Of a stretch of 64,000 nt of DNA, positions 17,974 through 25,572 are shown piece by piece. Position 1 is the first letter of the stretch. Each line of letters opens with the position of its first letter. Below the pieces are notes generated by a model. That model saw only the letters and a program-made list of their open reading frames with translations, did not search any database and had not been told where the DNA came from. Source of the DNA: Lachnospiraceae bacterium P6A3 (GTDB lineage: Bacteria > Bacillota > Clostridia > Lachnospirales > Lachnospiraceae); the NCBI GenBank assembly GCA_000702085.1, contig KL370861.1, forward strand, positions 374,911 through 438,910, given 5' to 3'. Made by a program: the position numbers and the translations under genes.

Positions 17974-17992
17974 AAGATTGAGAGGACATCTT

Positions 17993-19648
17993 ATGTATAC
18001 GCTTATTATCGAAGGCGAGAAAAAGGAATATCCCGAAGGCGTGATCTGGGAGGATATTGCAAAAGAATATCAGAAGAATTACTCCTCACCCATTGCTGCC
18101 GTCAGCCTTGACGGTAAGATCAGAGAACTGTTTAAGAAAGTTTCCAGAAACGGAGAGGTAAAGTTTTTCACTCTTTCCGACAATGTGGGACATCTTACAT
18201 ATATCAGAAGTACCACCATGCTCATGATGAAAGCCATCTTTGACCTCTTCGGTCAGGATGTGGTCAATAAGTGCAGAACAGACTTTACCGTAGGAAGAGG
18301 TCTGTTCATGAATACCAACGGCACCATCGAAGCAACTCAGGAAAATGCCGATAAGATCAAAAAGCGCATGAATGAGATCGTTGAGGCAGGTACTCCTTAC
18401 ATGAAGAGGTCTTATCCTCTTGATGATGCCATGGATATTTTCTCCAAGAGAGGAATGACCGATAAGGTTAAGCTCTTTAAATACAGAAGAAGCTCCAGTG
18501 TAAACATCTATGAGATGGACGGATACCGTGATTATTACTACGGATATATGCTTCCCAATGCTTCGTACGTAAAGTATTTCGACCTGATCGCATACGATAA
18601 CGGCTTCATGCTCCTTATCCCCACCAAGCAGGAGCCTACCGTTGTTCCCAAGTTTGAAGAGAGCAGAATGCTCTATGATACATTCCAGAAGTCTCACGAG
18701 TGGTGTAAATATGTGGGCATAGAAAATGTCGGAGACCTTAATGAGAGAATCTGCTCCGGTAATATGGATGATCTTATCCTCGTTCAGGAAGCCGAGCAGG
18801 AGAGACGTATCGCTGAGATCGCATCTACCATTGCTTCAAGAAAAGATGTCAAGTTTGTAATGATCGCAGGACCTTCTTCTTCCGGAAAGACAAGCTTTTC
18901 ACACAGACTTTCCATTCAGCTTCGCACCTTCGGACTTAAGCCTCATGCCATCGGTCTTGATGATTATTTTGTAAACAGAGAGGATACTCCCAGGGACGAA
19001 AACGGAGATTATAATTTCGAGTGCATCGAAGCAATCGATACAAAGGGATTTAATGACGACATGCTTAAACTCCTTGCAGGAGAGAGAGTTGAGCTTCCCA
19101 CCTTCAATTTCAAGATCGGACAGAGAGAATATCACGGCAATTATATGCAGCTTGATGACGATGATATTCTGGTCATCGAGGGAATTCACGGACTTAATCC
19201 CAAGATGAGTTATGCTCTTCCCGATGAGAGTAAGTTCAAGGTTTACATCTCCGCACTTACTTCCATCAACATCGATGAGCACAACAGGATTCCCACCACA
19301 GACGCAAGACTTCTTAGAAGAATGGTAAGAGATGCAAGAACCAGAGGATCGGATGCAAGAAGAACCCTCAATATGTGGGCTTCCGTAAGAAGAGGTGAGA
19401 CCGAGAACATCTTCCCCTTCCAGGAAGAAGCGGATATGATGTTCAACTCGGCACAGATTTATGAGCTTGCACTTCTCAAGCAATTCGCCGAGCCCCTTCT
19501 TTTCAGTATCGGCAAGGATGATCCGGCATATTACGAAGCAAAGAGACTTCTTAAGTTCCTCGATTACTTCCTGTCGGTTCCAAGCGAATTCCTTCCCAAC
19601 AACTCAATCTGCAGAGAGTTTGTGGGAGGAAGCTGTTTCAATGTATGA
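17993..19648 (+). CDS. Uridine-kinase-like protein with N-terminal TGS and ThrRS editing-like domains
   Basis: 551 aa from the ATG at 17993, which has AGAGGA 6 nt upstream; an upstream TTG at 17978 is unlikely. Residues about 1-60 form a TGS domain, about 65-200 resemble the second additional domain of threonyl-/alanyl-tRNA synthetases (DFTVGRGLFMNTNGT), and from about 280 on is a P-loop kinase of the phosphoribulokinase/uridine kinase family (MIAGPSSSGKTSFSHRL, then IGLDDYFVNREDTPRD and VIEGIHGLN). Known in Firmicutes as an uncharacterised nucleoside kinase. A link to translation or nucleotide salvage is plausible, but the phosphate acceptor is not known. Confidence 0.8.
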   Translation: MYTLIIEGEKKEYPEGVIWEDIAKEYQKNYSSPIAAVSLDGKIRELFKKVSRNGEVKFFTLSDNVGHLTYIRSTTMLMMKAIFDLFGQDVVNKCRTDFTVGRGLFMNTNGTIEATQENADKIKKRMNEIVEAGTPYMKRSYPLDDAMDIFSKRGMTDKVKLFKYRRSSSVNIYEMDGYRDYYYGYMLPNASYVKYFDLIAYDNGFMLLIPTKQEPTVVPKFEESRMLYDTFQKSHEWCKYVGIENVGDLNERICSGNMDDLILVQEAEQERRIAEIASTIASRKDVKFVMIAGPSSSGKTSFSHRLSIQLRTFGLKPHAIGLDDYFVNREDTPRDENGDYNFECIEAIDTKGFNDDMLKLLAGERVELPTFNFKIGQREYHGNYMQLDDDDILVIEGIHGLNPKMSYALPDESKFKVYISALTSINIDEHNRIPTTDARLLRRMVRDARTRGSDARRTLNMWASVRRGETENIFPFQEEADMMFNSAQIYELALLKQFAEPLLFSIGKDDPAYYEAKRLLKFLDYFLSVPSEFLPNNSICREFVGGSCFNV

Positions 19649-19653
19649 TTTTT

Positions 19654-19699
19654 CGGATTGCTTCATCGTCTGACGGTGAAGCAATCCGTCTTTATTTTT
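19654..19699 (+). terminator. Intrinsic terminator after the uridine-kinase-like gene
   Basis: A perfect 12-bp stem CGGATTGCTTCA/TGAAGCAATCCG followed by TCTTTATTTTT. Confidence 0.85.
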
Positions 19700-19748
19700 A
19701 CTTATTTTAATTTTATATCTATTTAATAGGTTTATTTGACACGTGTTG

Positions 19749-19754
19749 TATAAT
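19749..19754 (+). promoter_or_regulatory. -10 box for the RNase P RNA
   Basis: TATAAT at 19749-19754 lies 7 nt upstream of the predicted RNA 5' end. No good -35 stands at the right distance; a TTGACA at 19736-19741 is only 7 nt upstream and cannot pair with it. Confidence 0.55.
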
Positions 19755-19760
19755 ACATGT

Positions 19761-20094
19761 TGAGCGAAACGGACGATCGCGGGAGCATTGCTCGTGAGGA
19801 AAGTCCGGGCTCCACAGGGCAGGATGCCGGATAACGTCCGGCGGAGGTGACTCCCGGGCCAGTGCAACAGAAAACAACCGCCTGCTTTTGCAGGTAAGGG
19901 TGAAAAGGCGGTGTAAGAGACCACCGTTCGCATGGTAACATGCGAAGCTGTGTAAACCCCATCCGGAGCAAGACCAAACAGAAAGGTTAAGGGCTGCCCG
20001 CCCGTCTTTCAGGTAGGTCGCTTGATGCGTGCGGTAACGTACGTACTAGATAGATGATCGTCTATTACAGAACCCGGCTTATAGTTTCGCTTAT
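19761..20094 (+). ncRNA. rnpB: RNase P RNA
   Basis: About 334 nt. The universally conserved GAGGAAAGTCCGGGCTCC (from 19796) and the 3' element ACAGAACCCGGCTTATAG (from 20067) form the P4/J core of bacterial RNase P RNA. The ends AGCGAAAC (from about 19763) and GTTTCGCT (to 20091) pair as helix P1. This ribozyme removes 5' leaders from tRNA precursors with the protein RnpA. Exact termini are estimated from P1. No protein gene fits this region. Confidence 0.95.
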
Positions 20095-20106
20095 TTTATT
20101 AACCGT

Positions 20107-20132
20107 TATCCGCTTAATGCGGATTATTTTTA
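20107..20132 (+). terminator. Intrinsic terminator after rnpB
   Basis: The 6-bp stem ATCCGC/GCGGAT with a TTAAT loop is followed by TATTTTTAT. The stem is short but it is placed correctly at the end of the RNA gene, and lies 23 nt before the next start codon. Confidence 0.6.
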
Positions 20133-20154
20133 TCATTTGATCGGAGGTAACAAA

Positions 20155-21342
20155 ATGACCAGAATCGACGTTGTCAGCGGTTTCCTTGGCGCAGGCAAAA
20201 CCACACTTATCAAAAAGCTTCTCAAAGATGCTGTTGATGCTTCCAAGACTGTTCTTATCGAAAATGAATTCGGAGAGATAGGCATTGACGGAGGTTTCCT
20301 TGAGGATTCGGGTATAGAAATCAAGGAGATGAGCCAGGGATGTATCTGCTGCTCACTTGTGGGAGACTTCGGAACATCTCTTAAGGAAGTTATCGATACT
20401 TATTCTCCCGAAAGGATCCTTATCGAGCCCTCGGGTGTAGGAAAGCTTTCCGATGTACTTAAGGCTATTGAAAGAGTTGCGGGAGAGCTTGATGTCAAGA
20501 TCAATTCCGCCGTTGCTGTTGTCGATGCATCCAAAGCTAAGATGTACTCCAAGAACTTCGGCGAGTTCTTCGTAAATCAGATCGAGTATGCCGGAACCGT
20601 TATCTTAAGCCGTACCGATACCGCATCTGCAGAGAAGATCGCAGAAGCGGTTGCAATAGTAAAGGAGCACAATCCCAAGGCGACCATTATCACCACTCCT
20701 CTCGATCAGCTCGATGCCAAGGCTGTTCTTGATGCAATCGAAGGAAATGACAGCATAGATGCGCTTCTTGCGGAAATGATGGAGAAAGCCAAGGAGGCTC
20801 CCGAGCACCACCATCACCATCATCATGACCATGACGATCATGACGAAGAGTGCTGCTGCCATCATCACCATGACGATGATGATGACGATGATCACGAGTG
20901 CTGCCATCACCATCATCACGACGATGATGACGATGACGACGATGATCATGAGTGCTGCCACCATCATCACCACGATGATGACGATGATCATGAGTGCTGC
21001 CACCATCATCACCACGACGATGACGATGATGACCATGAGCATCATCATCACCATCACCACGGACATGATGCGGATGAGATCTTTACAAGCTGGGGAATCG
21101 AATCTCCCGTTAAGTTTACAGCTGAGCGCATAGAGTCGATTCTTAAGGCTCTTGATTCGGGAGAGTACGGCATCATCCTCAGAGCAAAGGGAATGGTTCC
21201 CGCAGAAGACGGAACCTGGATCTATTACGATTATGTTCCCGAAGAGACCAATGTCAGAGCCGGTAAGCCTCAGGTAACCGGTAAGATCTGTGTCATCGGA
21301 TCCGAACTTAAAGAAGACAAGCTTAAAGAGCTTTTCGCATAA
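20155..21342 (+). CDS. COG0523 (CobW/ZNG-type) metal-chaperone GTPase with huge His/Asp/Cys tract
   Basis: 395 aa from the ATG at 20155 (GGAGG 7 nt upstream). Walker A GFLGAGKTT at the N-terminus, the metal-binding CxCC motif (GCICCSL at about 62-68), and SRTD in place of NKxD identify a G3E family GTPase of the COG0523 group, which load or traffic metals such as Zn, Co or Ni using GTP. Residues about 218-305 are nearly all His, Asp, Glu and Cys, built from repeats of the form ECC-H(4-5)-D(5-9). A CobW C-terminal domain follows (about 308-395). The tract is a probable metal store or sensor. Immediately followed by a second COG0523-like gene, 9 nt away. The metal cannot be told from sequence; Zn is most likely. 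Confidence 0.9.
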   Translation: MTRIDVVSGFLGAGKTTLIKKLLKDAVDASKTVLIENEFGEIGIDGGFLEDSGIEIKEMSQGCICCSLVGDFGTSLKEVIDTYSPERILIEPSGVGKLSDVLKAIERVAGELDVKINSAVAVVDASKAKMYSKNFGEFFVNQIEYAGTVILSRTDTASAEKIAEAVAIVKEHNPKATIITTPLDQLDAKAVLDAIEGNDSIDALLAEMMEKAKEAPEHHHHHHHDHDDHDEECCCHHHHDDDDDDDHECCHHHHHDDDDDDDDDHECCHHHHHDDDDDHECCHHHHHDDDDDDHEHHHHHHHGHDADEIFTSWGIESPVKFTAERIESILKALDSGEYGIILRAKGMVPAEDGTWIYYDYVPEETNVRAGKPQVTGKICVIGSELKEDKLKELFA

Positions 21343-21351
21343 GGAGCTGAA

Positions 21352-22305
21352 ATGTTTGCAGGTAAGCCTAAACAGGTATATATAATCAACGGATTTCTTG
21401 AAGCCGGTAAGACTGAATTCATAAAGTTTACCCTGGCACAGGATTATTTCCGTATAAAAGGAAACACTCTTCTCATTCTCTGCGAAGAGGGAGAAGAGGA
21501 GTATCCTGCGGAGCTGATGAAGAAATCCGGAACCGATATGATTCTCATTGAGGAGGAAGAGCAGCTTAATCCCATGCAGCTTGCTTCCATCGAGAAGACA
21601 TACAAGCCCGACCGTATCATAATCGAATGGAACGGCATGTGGAATTTCAAGGATTTCAAGATGCCGGATAACTGGAAGCTTGCACAGCAGATAACGGTTA
21701 TCGATGCATCCACATTCCCTGTTTATTACATGAACATGAAATCACTTCTTGCGGAGCAGATCAGAAATTCCGAAATGATCATCTTCAACAGATGTGATAA
21801 CGTAAGAAACGATCTTCCCACATACAGAAGAAACATCAAAGCCGTTAATCCTTCTGCGGATATCGTATTCGAGGATGCCAACGGTGAGATCAATGAGATA
21901 TTCGAAGAGGACCTTCCTTACGATCTTAAGTCCGATGAGCTTACTCTCGATACCAATGCGTACGGTATTTTTTATCTGGATGCGATGGATCATCTTGAGA
22001 GATATGTCGGCAAAAGGATCGTATTTCAGGCGCTTTGCATGACACCGCCCGATTTCCCGAAGGGATATTTTATTCCCGGAAGAATGGCAATGACATGCTG
22101 CGCTCAGGATATGGCTTTTCTGGGATATGCATGTAAATACGGTGAGGGACAGGAACCTGTTAAAGATAAAGACTGGGTTGTGGTAACCGCAACCGTCAAA
22201 CAGGAATTCTTCCCCGAATACGGCGGAGAGGGTCCCGTTTTATATGCCGAGAAGATTGAGAAGTCACGTGAACCCAAAGATGCGGTGGTTTCTTTTACGG
22301 CTTAA
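21352..22305 (+). CDS. COG0523-like GTPase fused to a YcgQ/DUF1980-like domain
   Basis: 317 aa. A P-loop at the start (NGFLEAGKTEF) and the following order of strands match COG0523 proteins, but the CxCC metal motif of the family is missing and the usual base-recognition motif is altered to FNRCD. Residues about 220-310 (FPKGYFIPGRMAMTCC, then VVVTATVKQEFF and PVLYAEKIE) resemble the C-terminal domain of YcgQ-type proteins (TIGR03943/DUF1980), a family often found with COG0523 GTPases and a partner permease. Here no permease gene is adjacent. Likely works with the His-rich protein upstream (9 nt gap, same operon) in metal homeostasis. Confidence 0.7.
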   Translation: MFAGKPKQVYIINGFLEAGKTEFIKFTLAQDYFRIKGNTLLILCEEGEEEYPAELMKKSGTDMILIEEEEQLNPMQLASIEKTYKPDRIIIEWNGMWNFKDFKMPDNWKLAQQITVIDASTFPVYYMNMKSLLAEQIRNSEMIIFNRCDNVRNDLPTYRRNIKAVNPSADIVFEDANGEINEIFEEDLPYDLKSDELTLDTNAYGIFYLDAMDHLERYVGKRIVFQALCMTPPDFPKGYFIPGRMAMTCCAQDMAFLGYACKYGEGQEPVKDKDWVVVTATVKQEFFPEYGGEGPVLYAEKIEKSREPKDAVVSFTA

Positions 22306-22311
22306 ACTTTT

Positions 22312-22339
22312 CTGCCTGACTTGATGTCAGGCAGTTTTT
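22312..22339 (+). terminator. Intrinsic terminator after the COG0523 pair
   Basis: A perfect 9-bp stem CTGCCTGAC/GTCAGGCAG with a TTGAT loop and TTTTT. The next gene's GAGGTG begins 3 nt later. Confidence 0.8.
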
Positions 22340-22351
22340 GCGAGGTGTGAT

Positions 22352-23323
22352 ATGAGTCAGTATCTGTTCAGAGAGTGGGTATTCATATTCTGTTTGTACT
22401 CGGTTGTAGGGTATATTTGGGAGACTGTTTTTTGTTCACTCAAAGAAGGCAAATTATTGAACAGAGGTTTTATGAAGGGGCCGTTCTTGCCCATCTACGG
22501 TTTCGGCGTCTGCATAATGATGATCGCAGCAGGGCCGTTTAACGGCAAGAATGTTCTGTTCGAATGTATATCGGGAATGGTGTGTGCGACGGTTCTGGAA
22601 TATGTGACCGGAGAACTCATGCAGCATCTCTTCAAAGTCAGATACTGGGACTATTCCAAAGAAAAATTTAATCTGAACGGCCATATATGTCTTGGCGCTT
22701 CGCTCGGATGGTTTGTTGCGACATTCATCGTTAACGAGATATTCAGGGGACCGGTTGACAGACTGGTTCATTCCATGAGTGCTTTTCAAATGTACCTTGC
22801 GGACAATATCGTGATGGGAATTGCGATTGTGGATTTTGCCATATCGTTCAAGGCTGCCATGGATCTTCGTGTCATTCTCGTTAAAATGGAAAAGGCACGT
22901 CATGAGCTTAAGCTTATGCAGAAGAGACTTGATGTTCTGGTAGCCGTGGTATCCGACGAAACCAAGCAGACCTATAAGGAATTTACCGGAAACATCAGTG
23001 AGATGTACGATGACTTTACAGATTCCGTAAGCGAACGCTTCGATCATTTTGAAGCAGGCATCGGCAGAAGACTTGATTTCCTCAAGGATAATGCCAAGGC
23101 TCTGGGAGACAGGATGATCCCCGATTCCGGCAGGAAGGTAGTGGACGAAGTTTTCTCCATGACCGAGAGATATACCGCAGCTATCAAGGAGCATGCCTCC
23201 TTCGATCATCTTAAGAGCAAGATCAAGAAGTTCTACATTATGAGCATTATCAGATCGAACCCTTCCATGACTTCCGACGAGTATAAGGAAGCTCTCGAAG
23301 ACCTTAAATCATCACATAAGTAA
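22352..23323 (+). CDS. CmpB-like putative ABC-type transport membrane protein
   Basis: 323 aa. The first 180 residues hold about five membrane helices and the family motif VVGYIWETVFCSLKEGKL followed by NRGFMKGPFLPIYGFG, matching the ABC_trans_CmpB group of membrane proteins common in Clostridia. Residues about 185-323 are hydrophilic and helical, predicted coiled coil. No ABC ATPase gene is adjacent, and the family's transport role has not been shown to my knowledge. GAGGTG lies 4 nt before the ATG. Confidence 0.75.
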   Translation: MSQYLFREWVFIFCLYSVVGYIWETVFCSLKEGKLLNRGFMKGPFLPIYGFGVCIMMIAAGPFNGKNVLFECISGMVCATVLEYVTGELMQHLFKVRYWDYSKEKFNLNGHICLGASLGWFVATFIVNEIFRGPVDRLVHSMSAFQMYLADNIVMGIAIVDFAISFKAAMDLRVILVKMEKARHELKLMQKRLDVLVAVVSDETKQTYKEFTGNISEMYDDFTDSVSERFDHFEAGIGRRLDFLKDNAKALGDRMIPDSGRKVVDEVFSMTERYTAAIKEHASFDHLKSKIKKFYIMSIIRSNPSMTSDEYKEALEDLKSSHK

Positions 23324-23386
23324 GTGACAGTGGGGACGCTTCATTTTTGTCACCGGGTGACAAAAATGAAGCGTCCCCGCTGTCAC
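23324..23386 (+). repeat. 63-bp near-perfect palindromic repeat, copy 1
   Basis: Starts with GTGACAGTGGGGACGCTTC and ends with its reverse complement around the centre GTCACCGGGTGAC. It begins at the base immediately after the TAA of the upstream gene. A second copy at 32925-32987 has the same length and placement. The GTGACA-TGGGGACG ends are typical of small palindromic elements mobilised by IS200/REP-type transposases (RAYT-like); no such transposase is in the window. Confidence 0.85.
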
Positions 23387-23395
23387 TCTTTACCC

Positions 23396-23424
23396 TTGAA
23401 ATACCTCATGTGTGATGATAAAAT
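23396..23424 (+). promoter_or_regulatory. Sigma70-type promoter for the nitroreductase gene
   Basis: TTGAAA (23396-23401), a 17-nt spacer and TAAAAT (23419-23424), ending 33 nt before the start codon. Confidence 0.7.
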
Positions 23425-23457
23425 CAGTAACGATAGGTTTTCCCGAAGGAGGCTGAG

Positions 23458-23997
23458 ATGGAAACAGTAAAATGCATTAAAGAACGTCGCAGCGTACGTA
23501 AATTCGATACTTCCCGAGAGGTATCCAAAGAGCTCATTGATTCCGTTATTGATGCGGCTCGTTTTGCTCCCAGCTGGAAAAACACTCAGGTTACCCGTTA
23601 TTATGTACTTACTGGTGAAGCGAAGAATGCTCTTGCCGATTGTACCAATATTTGGGCCAAGAACGGAGACATTATGAGAGGAGCTCCCATGGTGGTTGCT
23701 CTCAGCGTTGTCGATAAGAGAAGCGGATATGAAAGAGACGGCTCTCCCTCCACTCCTTTGGGGTCGGGATGGCAGATGTTTGATTCGGGTATTGCCTGCC
23801 AGACATTTTGTCTCGCTGCACATGATGCAGGTCTTTCATCCGTTATCATGGGACTTTATGATGACAATGCAGCAGAAGTTATCGGTATTCCGGAAGGACA
23901 GATTCTTACGGCACTTATTGCTGTCGGATATGCCGCTGAGGAACCTGTAGCTCCAAACCGTAAAGAACTTTCCGATCTGGTCACCTATAAGAGTTGA
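23458..23997 (+). CDS. Nitroreductase family protein
   Basis: 179 aa, cytoplasmic. The N-terminal IKERRSVRKF is the FMN-phosphate-binding start of the family; FAPSWKNTQV and the C-terminal LIAVGYAAEEP are also typical. Such small FMN enzymes reduce nitro or quinone compounds, or other electron acceptors, with NAD(P)H; the natural substrate is unknown. It has its own promoter, and the GGAGG at 23447 region supports the start. A terminator separates it from pyrB. Confidence 0.85.
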   Translation: METVKCIKERRSVRKFDTSREVSKELIDSVIDAARFAPSWKNTQVTRYYVLTGEAKNALADCTNIWAKNGDIMRGAPMVVALSVVDKRSGYERDGSPSTPLGSGWQMFDSGIACQTFCLAAHDAGLSSVIMGLYDDNAAEVIGIPEGQILTALIAVGYAAEEPVAPNRKELSDLVTYKS

Positions 23998-24004
23998 TCT
24001 TTTT

Positions 24005-24034
24005 AAGGACTGAAATTTATTTCAGTCCTTTTTT
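24005..24034 (+). terminator. Intrinsic terminator between nitroreductase gene and pyrB
   Basis: An 11-bp stem AAGGACTGAAA/TTTCAGTCCTT with a 4-nt loop and TTTTTT. It ends 15 nt before the pyrB start, so it may act as an attenuator for pyrBI. Confidence 0.85.
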
Positions 24035-24049
24035 ATGGAGGTATATTGT

Positions 24050-24979
24050 ATGAGACATTTGATGAGTCCTTTGGACTTCACCACCGAAGAGCTTGATAAG
24101 CTTTTCGACCTTGCCGCCGAAATCGAGGCAGATCCCGAGAGGTTTGCCCATGTCTGCGACGGAAAGATTCTTGCGACGGCTTTTTATGAGCCCAGCACAA
24201 GAACAAGATTATCATTTGAGGCTGCCATGCTCAGACTCGGCGGCAAAGTAATAGGCTTCTCTGATGCGGGTTCTTCATCTGCCGCAAAGGGTGAAAGCGT
24301 ATCCGATACAATCAAGGTAATATCACAGTACGCCGATATCTGCGCAATGAGACATCCCAAGGAAGGTGCCGCGTTTGTCGCAGCTTCCAAATCGGAGATT
24401 CCGGTTATCAACGCAGGCGACGGCGGACATCAGCATCCCACTCAGACTCTTGCGGATCTTATGACCATCAGAAGCATGCACGGCAAGCTGAGCGGTTTTA
24501 AGATCGGACTTTGCGGAGACCTTAAATTCGGACGCACCGTTCATTCGCTGATCAACGCCCTTGTGAGATACGAGGGAATAAGCTTTGTGTTTATATCTCC
24601 CCCGGAACTTAAAGTTCCCGATTACATCATCGATATGCTTAAGGAGAAGAATATCCCTTACACCGAAGTTATCAAACTCGAGGAAGTGATTGCAGATCTC
24701 GATATGCTCTATATGACAAGAGTACAGAAAGAAAGATTCTTCAACGAAGAAGACTATGTAAGACTCAAGGATTTCTATATTCTGACCAAAGAAAAAATGA
24801 GCATGGCGAGCAAGGACATGCTGGTACTTCATCCCCTTCCCAGAGTCAATGAGATCTCCGTGGAGGTGGATGATGATCCCAGAGCATGCTACTTCAAGCA
24901 GGTTAAATACGGAATGTATGTGAGAATGGCCCTTATCATGACACTTTTGGGCATTAATACGGAGGTGAACAATGCTTAA
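24050..24979 (+). CDS. pyrB: Aspartate carbamoyltransferase catalytic subunit
   Basis: 309 aa from the ATG at 24050; GGAGG (24037-24041) overlaps the alternative ATG at 24035, which is therefore not the start. [13 protein letters not shown] is the carbamoyl-phosphate-binding loop, and [10 protein letters not shown] supplies further active-site residues. It condenses carbamoyl phosphate and aspartate to carbamoyl aspartate, the committed step of pyrimidine synthesis. Forms an operon with pyrI, whose start overlaps its end by 8 nt. Confidence 0.95.
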   Translation: MRHLMSPLDFTTEELDKLFDLAAEIEADPERFAHVCDGKILATAFYEPSTRTRLSFEAAMLRLGGKVIGFSDAGSSSAAKGESVSDTIKVISQYADICAMRHPKEGAAFVAASKSEIPVINAGDGGHQHPTQTLADLMTIRSMHGKLSGFKIGLCGDLKFGRTVHSLINALVRYEGISFVFISPPELKVPDYIIDMLKEKNIPYTEVIKLEEVIADLDMLYMTRVQKERFFNEEDYVRLKDFYILTKEKMSMASKDMLVLHPLPRVNEISVEVDDDPRACYFKQVKYGMYVRMALIMTLLGINTEVNNA

Positions 24980-25409
24980 CGTAGGTAAGATAGAAGAAGG
25001 CTTCGTGCTCGATCATATCCAGGCCGGCAAATCCATGAGTATCTACGAACACCTCGGACTCGACAAGATGGATTGCACCGTTGCCATTATTAAAAATGCC
25101 CGTTCCAAGATCATGGGTAAAAAAGACATCCTGAAGGTAGAATGTGATATCGATACACTGGATCTGGACGTCCTGGCATTCATCGATCACAACATTACTA
25201 TTAACGTCATCAAGGCCGGCGAGATAATAGAGAAGAGAAGTCTCAAGCTTCCCAAGGAAGTTAAAAATGTCATCAAATGCAGAAATCCCAGATGCATTAC
25301 TTCCATCGAACAGGAACTTCCTCATATTTTCTTCCTGGCAGATGAGGAAAAAGAGATCTACAGATGCAAGTACTGTGAAGAGAAGTTCTCACAGAAGGAC
25401 AAATTCTGA
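24972..25409 (+). CDS. pyrI: Aspartate carbamoyltransferase regulatory subunit
   Basis: 145 aa. The N-terminal allosteric domain ([12 protein letters not shown]) binds nucleotides in characterised homologues; the C-terminal zinc domain has Cys103, Cys108, Cys132 and Cys135 (CRNPRC and CKYC). Forms the holoenzyme with PyrB and mediates CTP/ATP control. The start overlaps the pyrB end and GAGGTG lies inside pyrB, so the two are translationally coupled. Confidence 0.95.
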   Translation: MLNVGKIEEGFVLDHIQAGKSMSIYEHLGLDKMDCTVAIIKNARSKIMGKKDILKVECDIDTLDLDVLAFIDHNITINVIKAGEIIEKRSLKLPKEVKNVIKCRNPRCITSIEQELPHIFFLADEEKEIYRCKYCEEKFSQKDKF

Positions 25410-25440
25410 CTCGGAAAATAACATAAAAACATAAAATATT

Positions 25441-25476
25441 ATCCCTGTATCCCGTATTCGGGTACAGGGATTTTTT
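25441..25476 (+). terminator. Intrinsic terminator after pyrBI
   Basis: The stem ATCCCTGTA/TACAGGGAT with an inner CCG/CGG pair is followed by TTTTTT. Confidence 0.9.
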
Positions 25477-25502
25477 GCGGGCTGTCCGGGTTACCTATTC
25501 TT

Positions 25503-25531
25503 TTGTAAAATCAAGGCTTTTGTGGTATATT
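25503..25531 (+). promoter_or_regulatory. Sigma70-type promoter for the transglutaminase-like gene
   Basis: TTGTAA (25503-25508), a 17-nt spacer and TATATT (25526-25531), 41 nt before the start codon. Confidence 0.65.
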
Positions 25532-25572
25532 CAACATTGAAAGATTTTGTCCGAAAGTGAAAGGAGGAGGGC

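Noticed and set aside
19736-19741. TTGACA before rnpB as a -35 box
   Set aside because: Only 7 nt separate it from TATAAT, too short for a promoter.
20605-21066. 153-aa open frame on the - strand, Val/Met/Ile-rich, resembling a membrane protein
   Set aside because: Its hydrophobicity is simply the complement of the His/Asp codons of the COG0523 tract.
20806-21066. Short-period repeat as a CRISPR or satellite array
   Set aside because: The repeat is in frame within a GTPase, has irregular unit length and no spacers.
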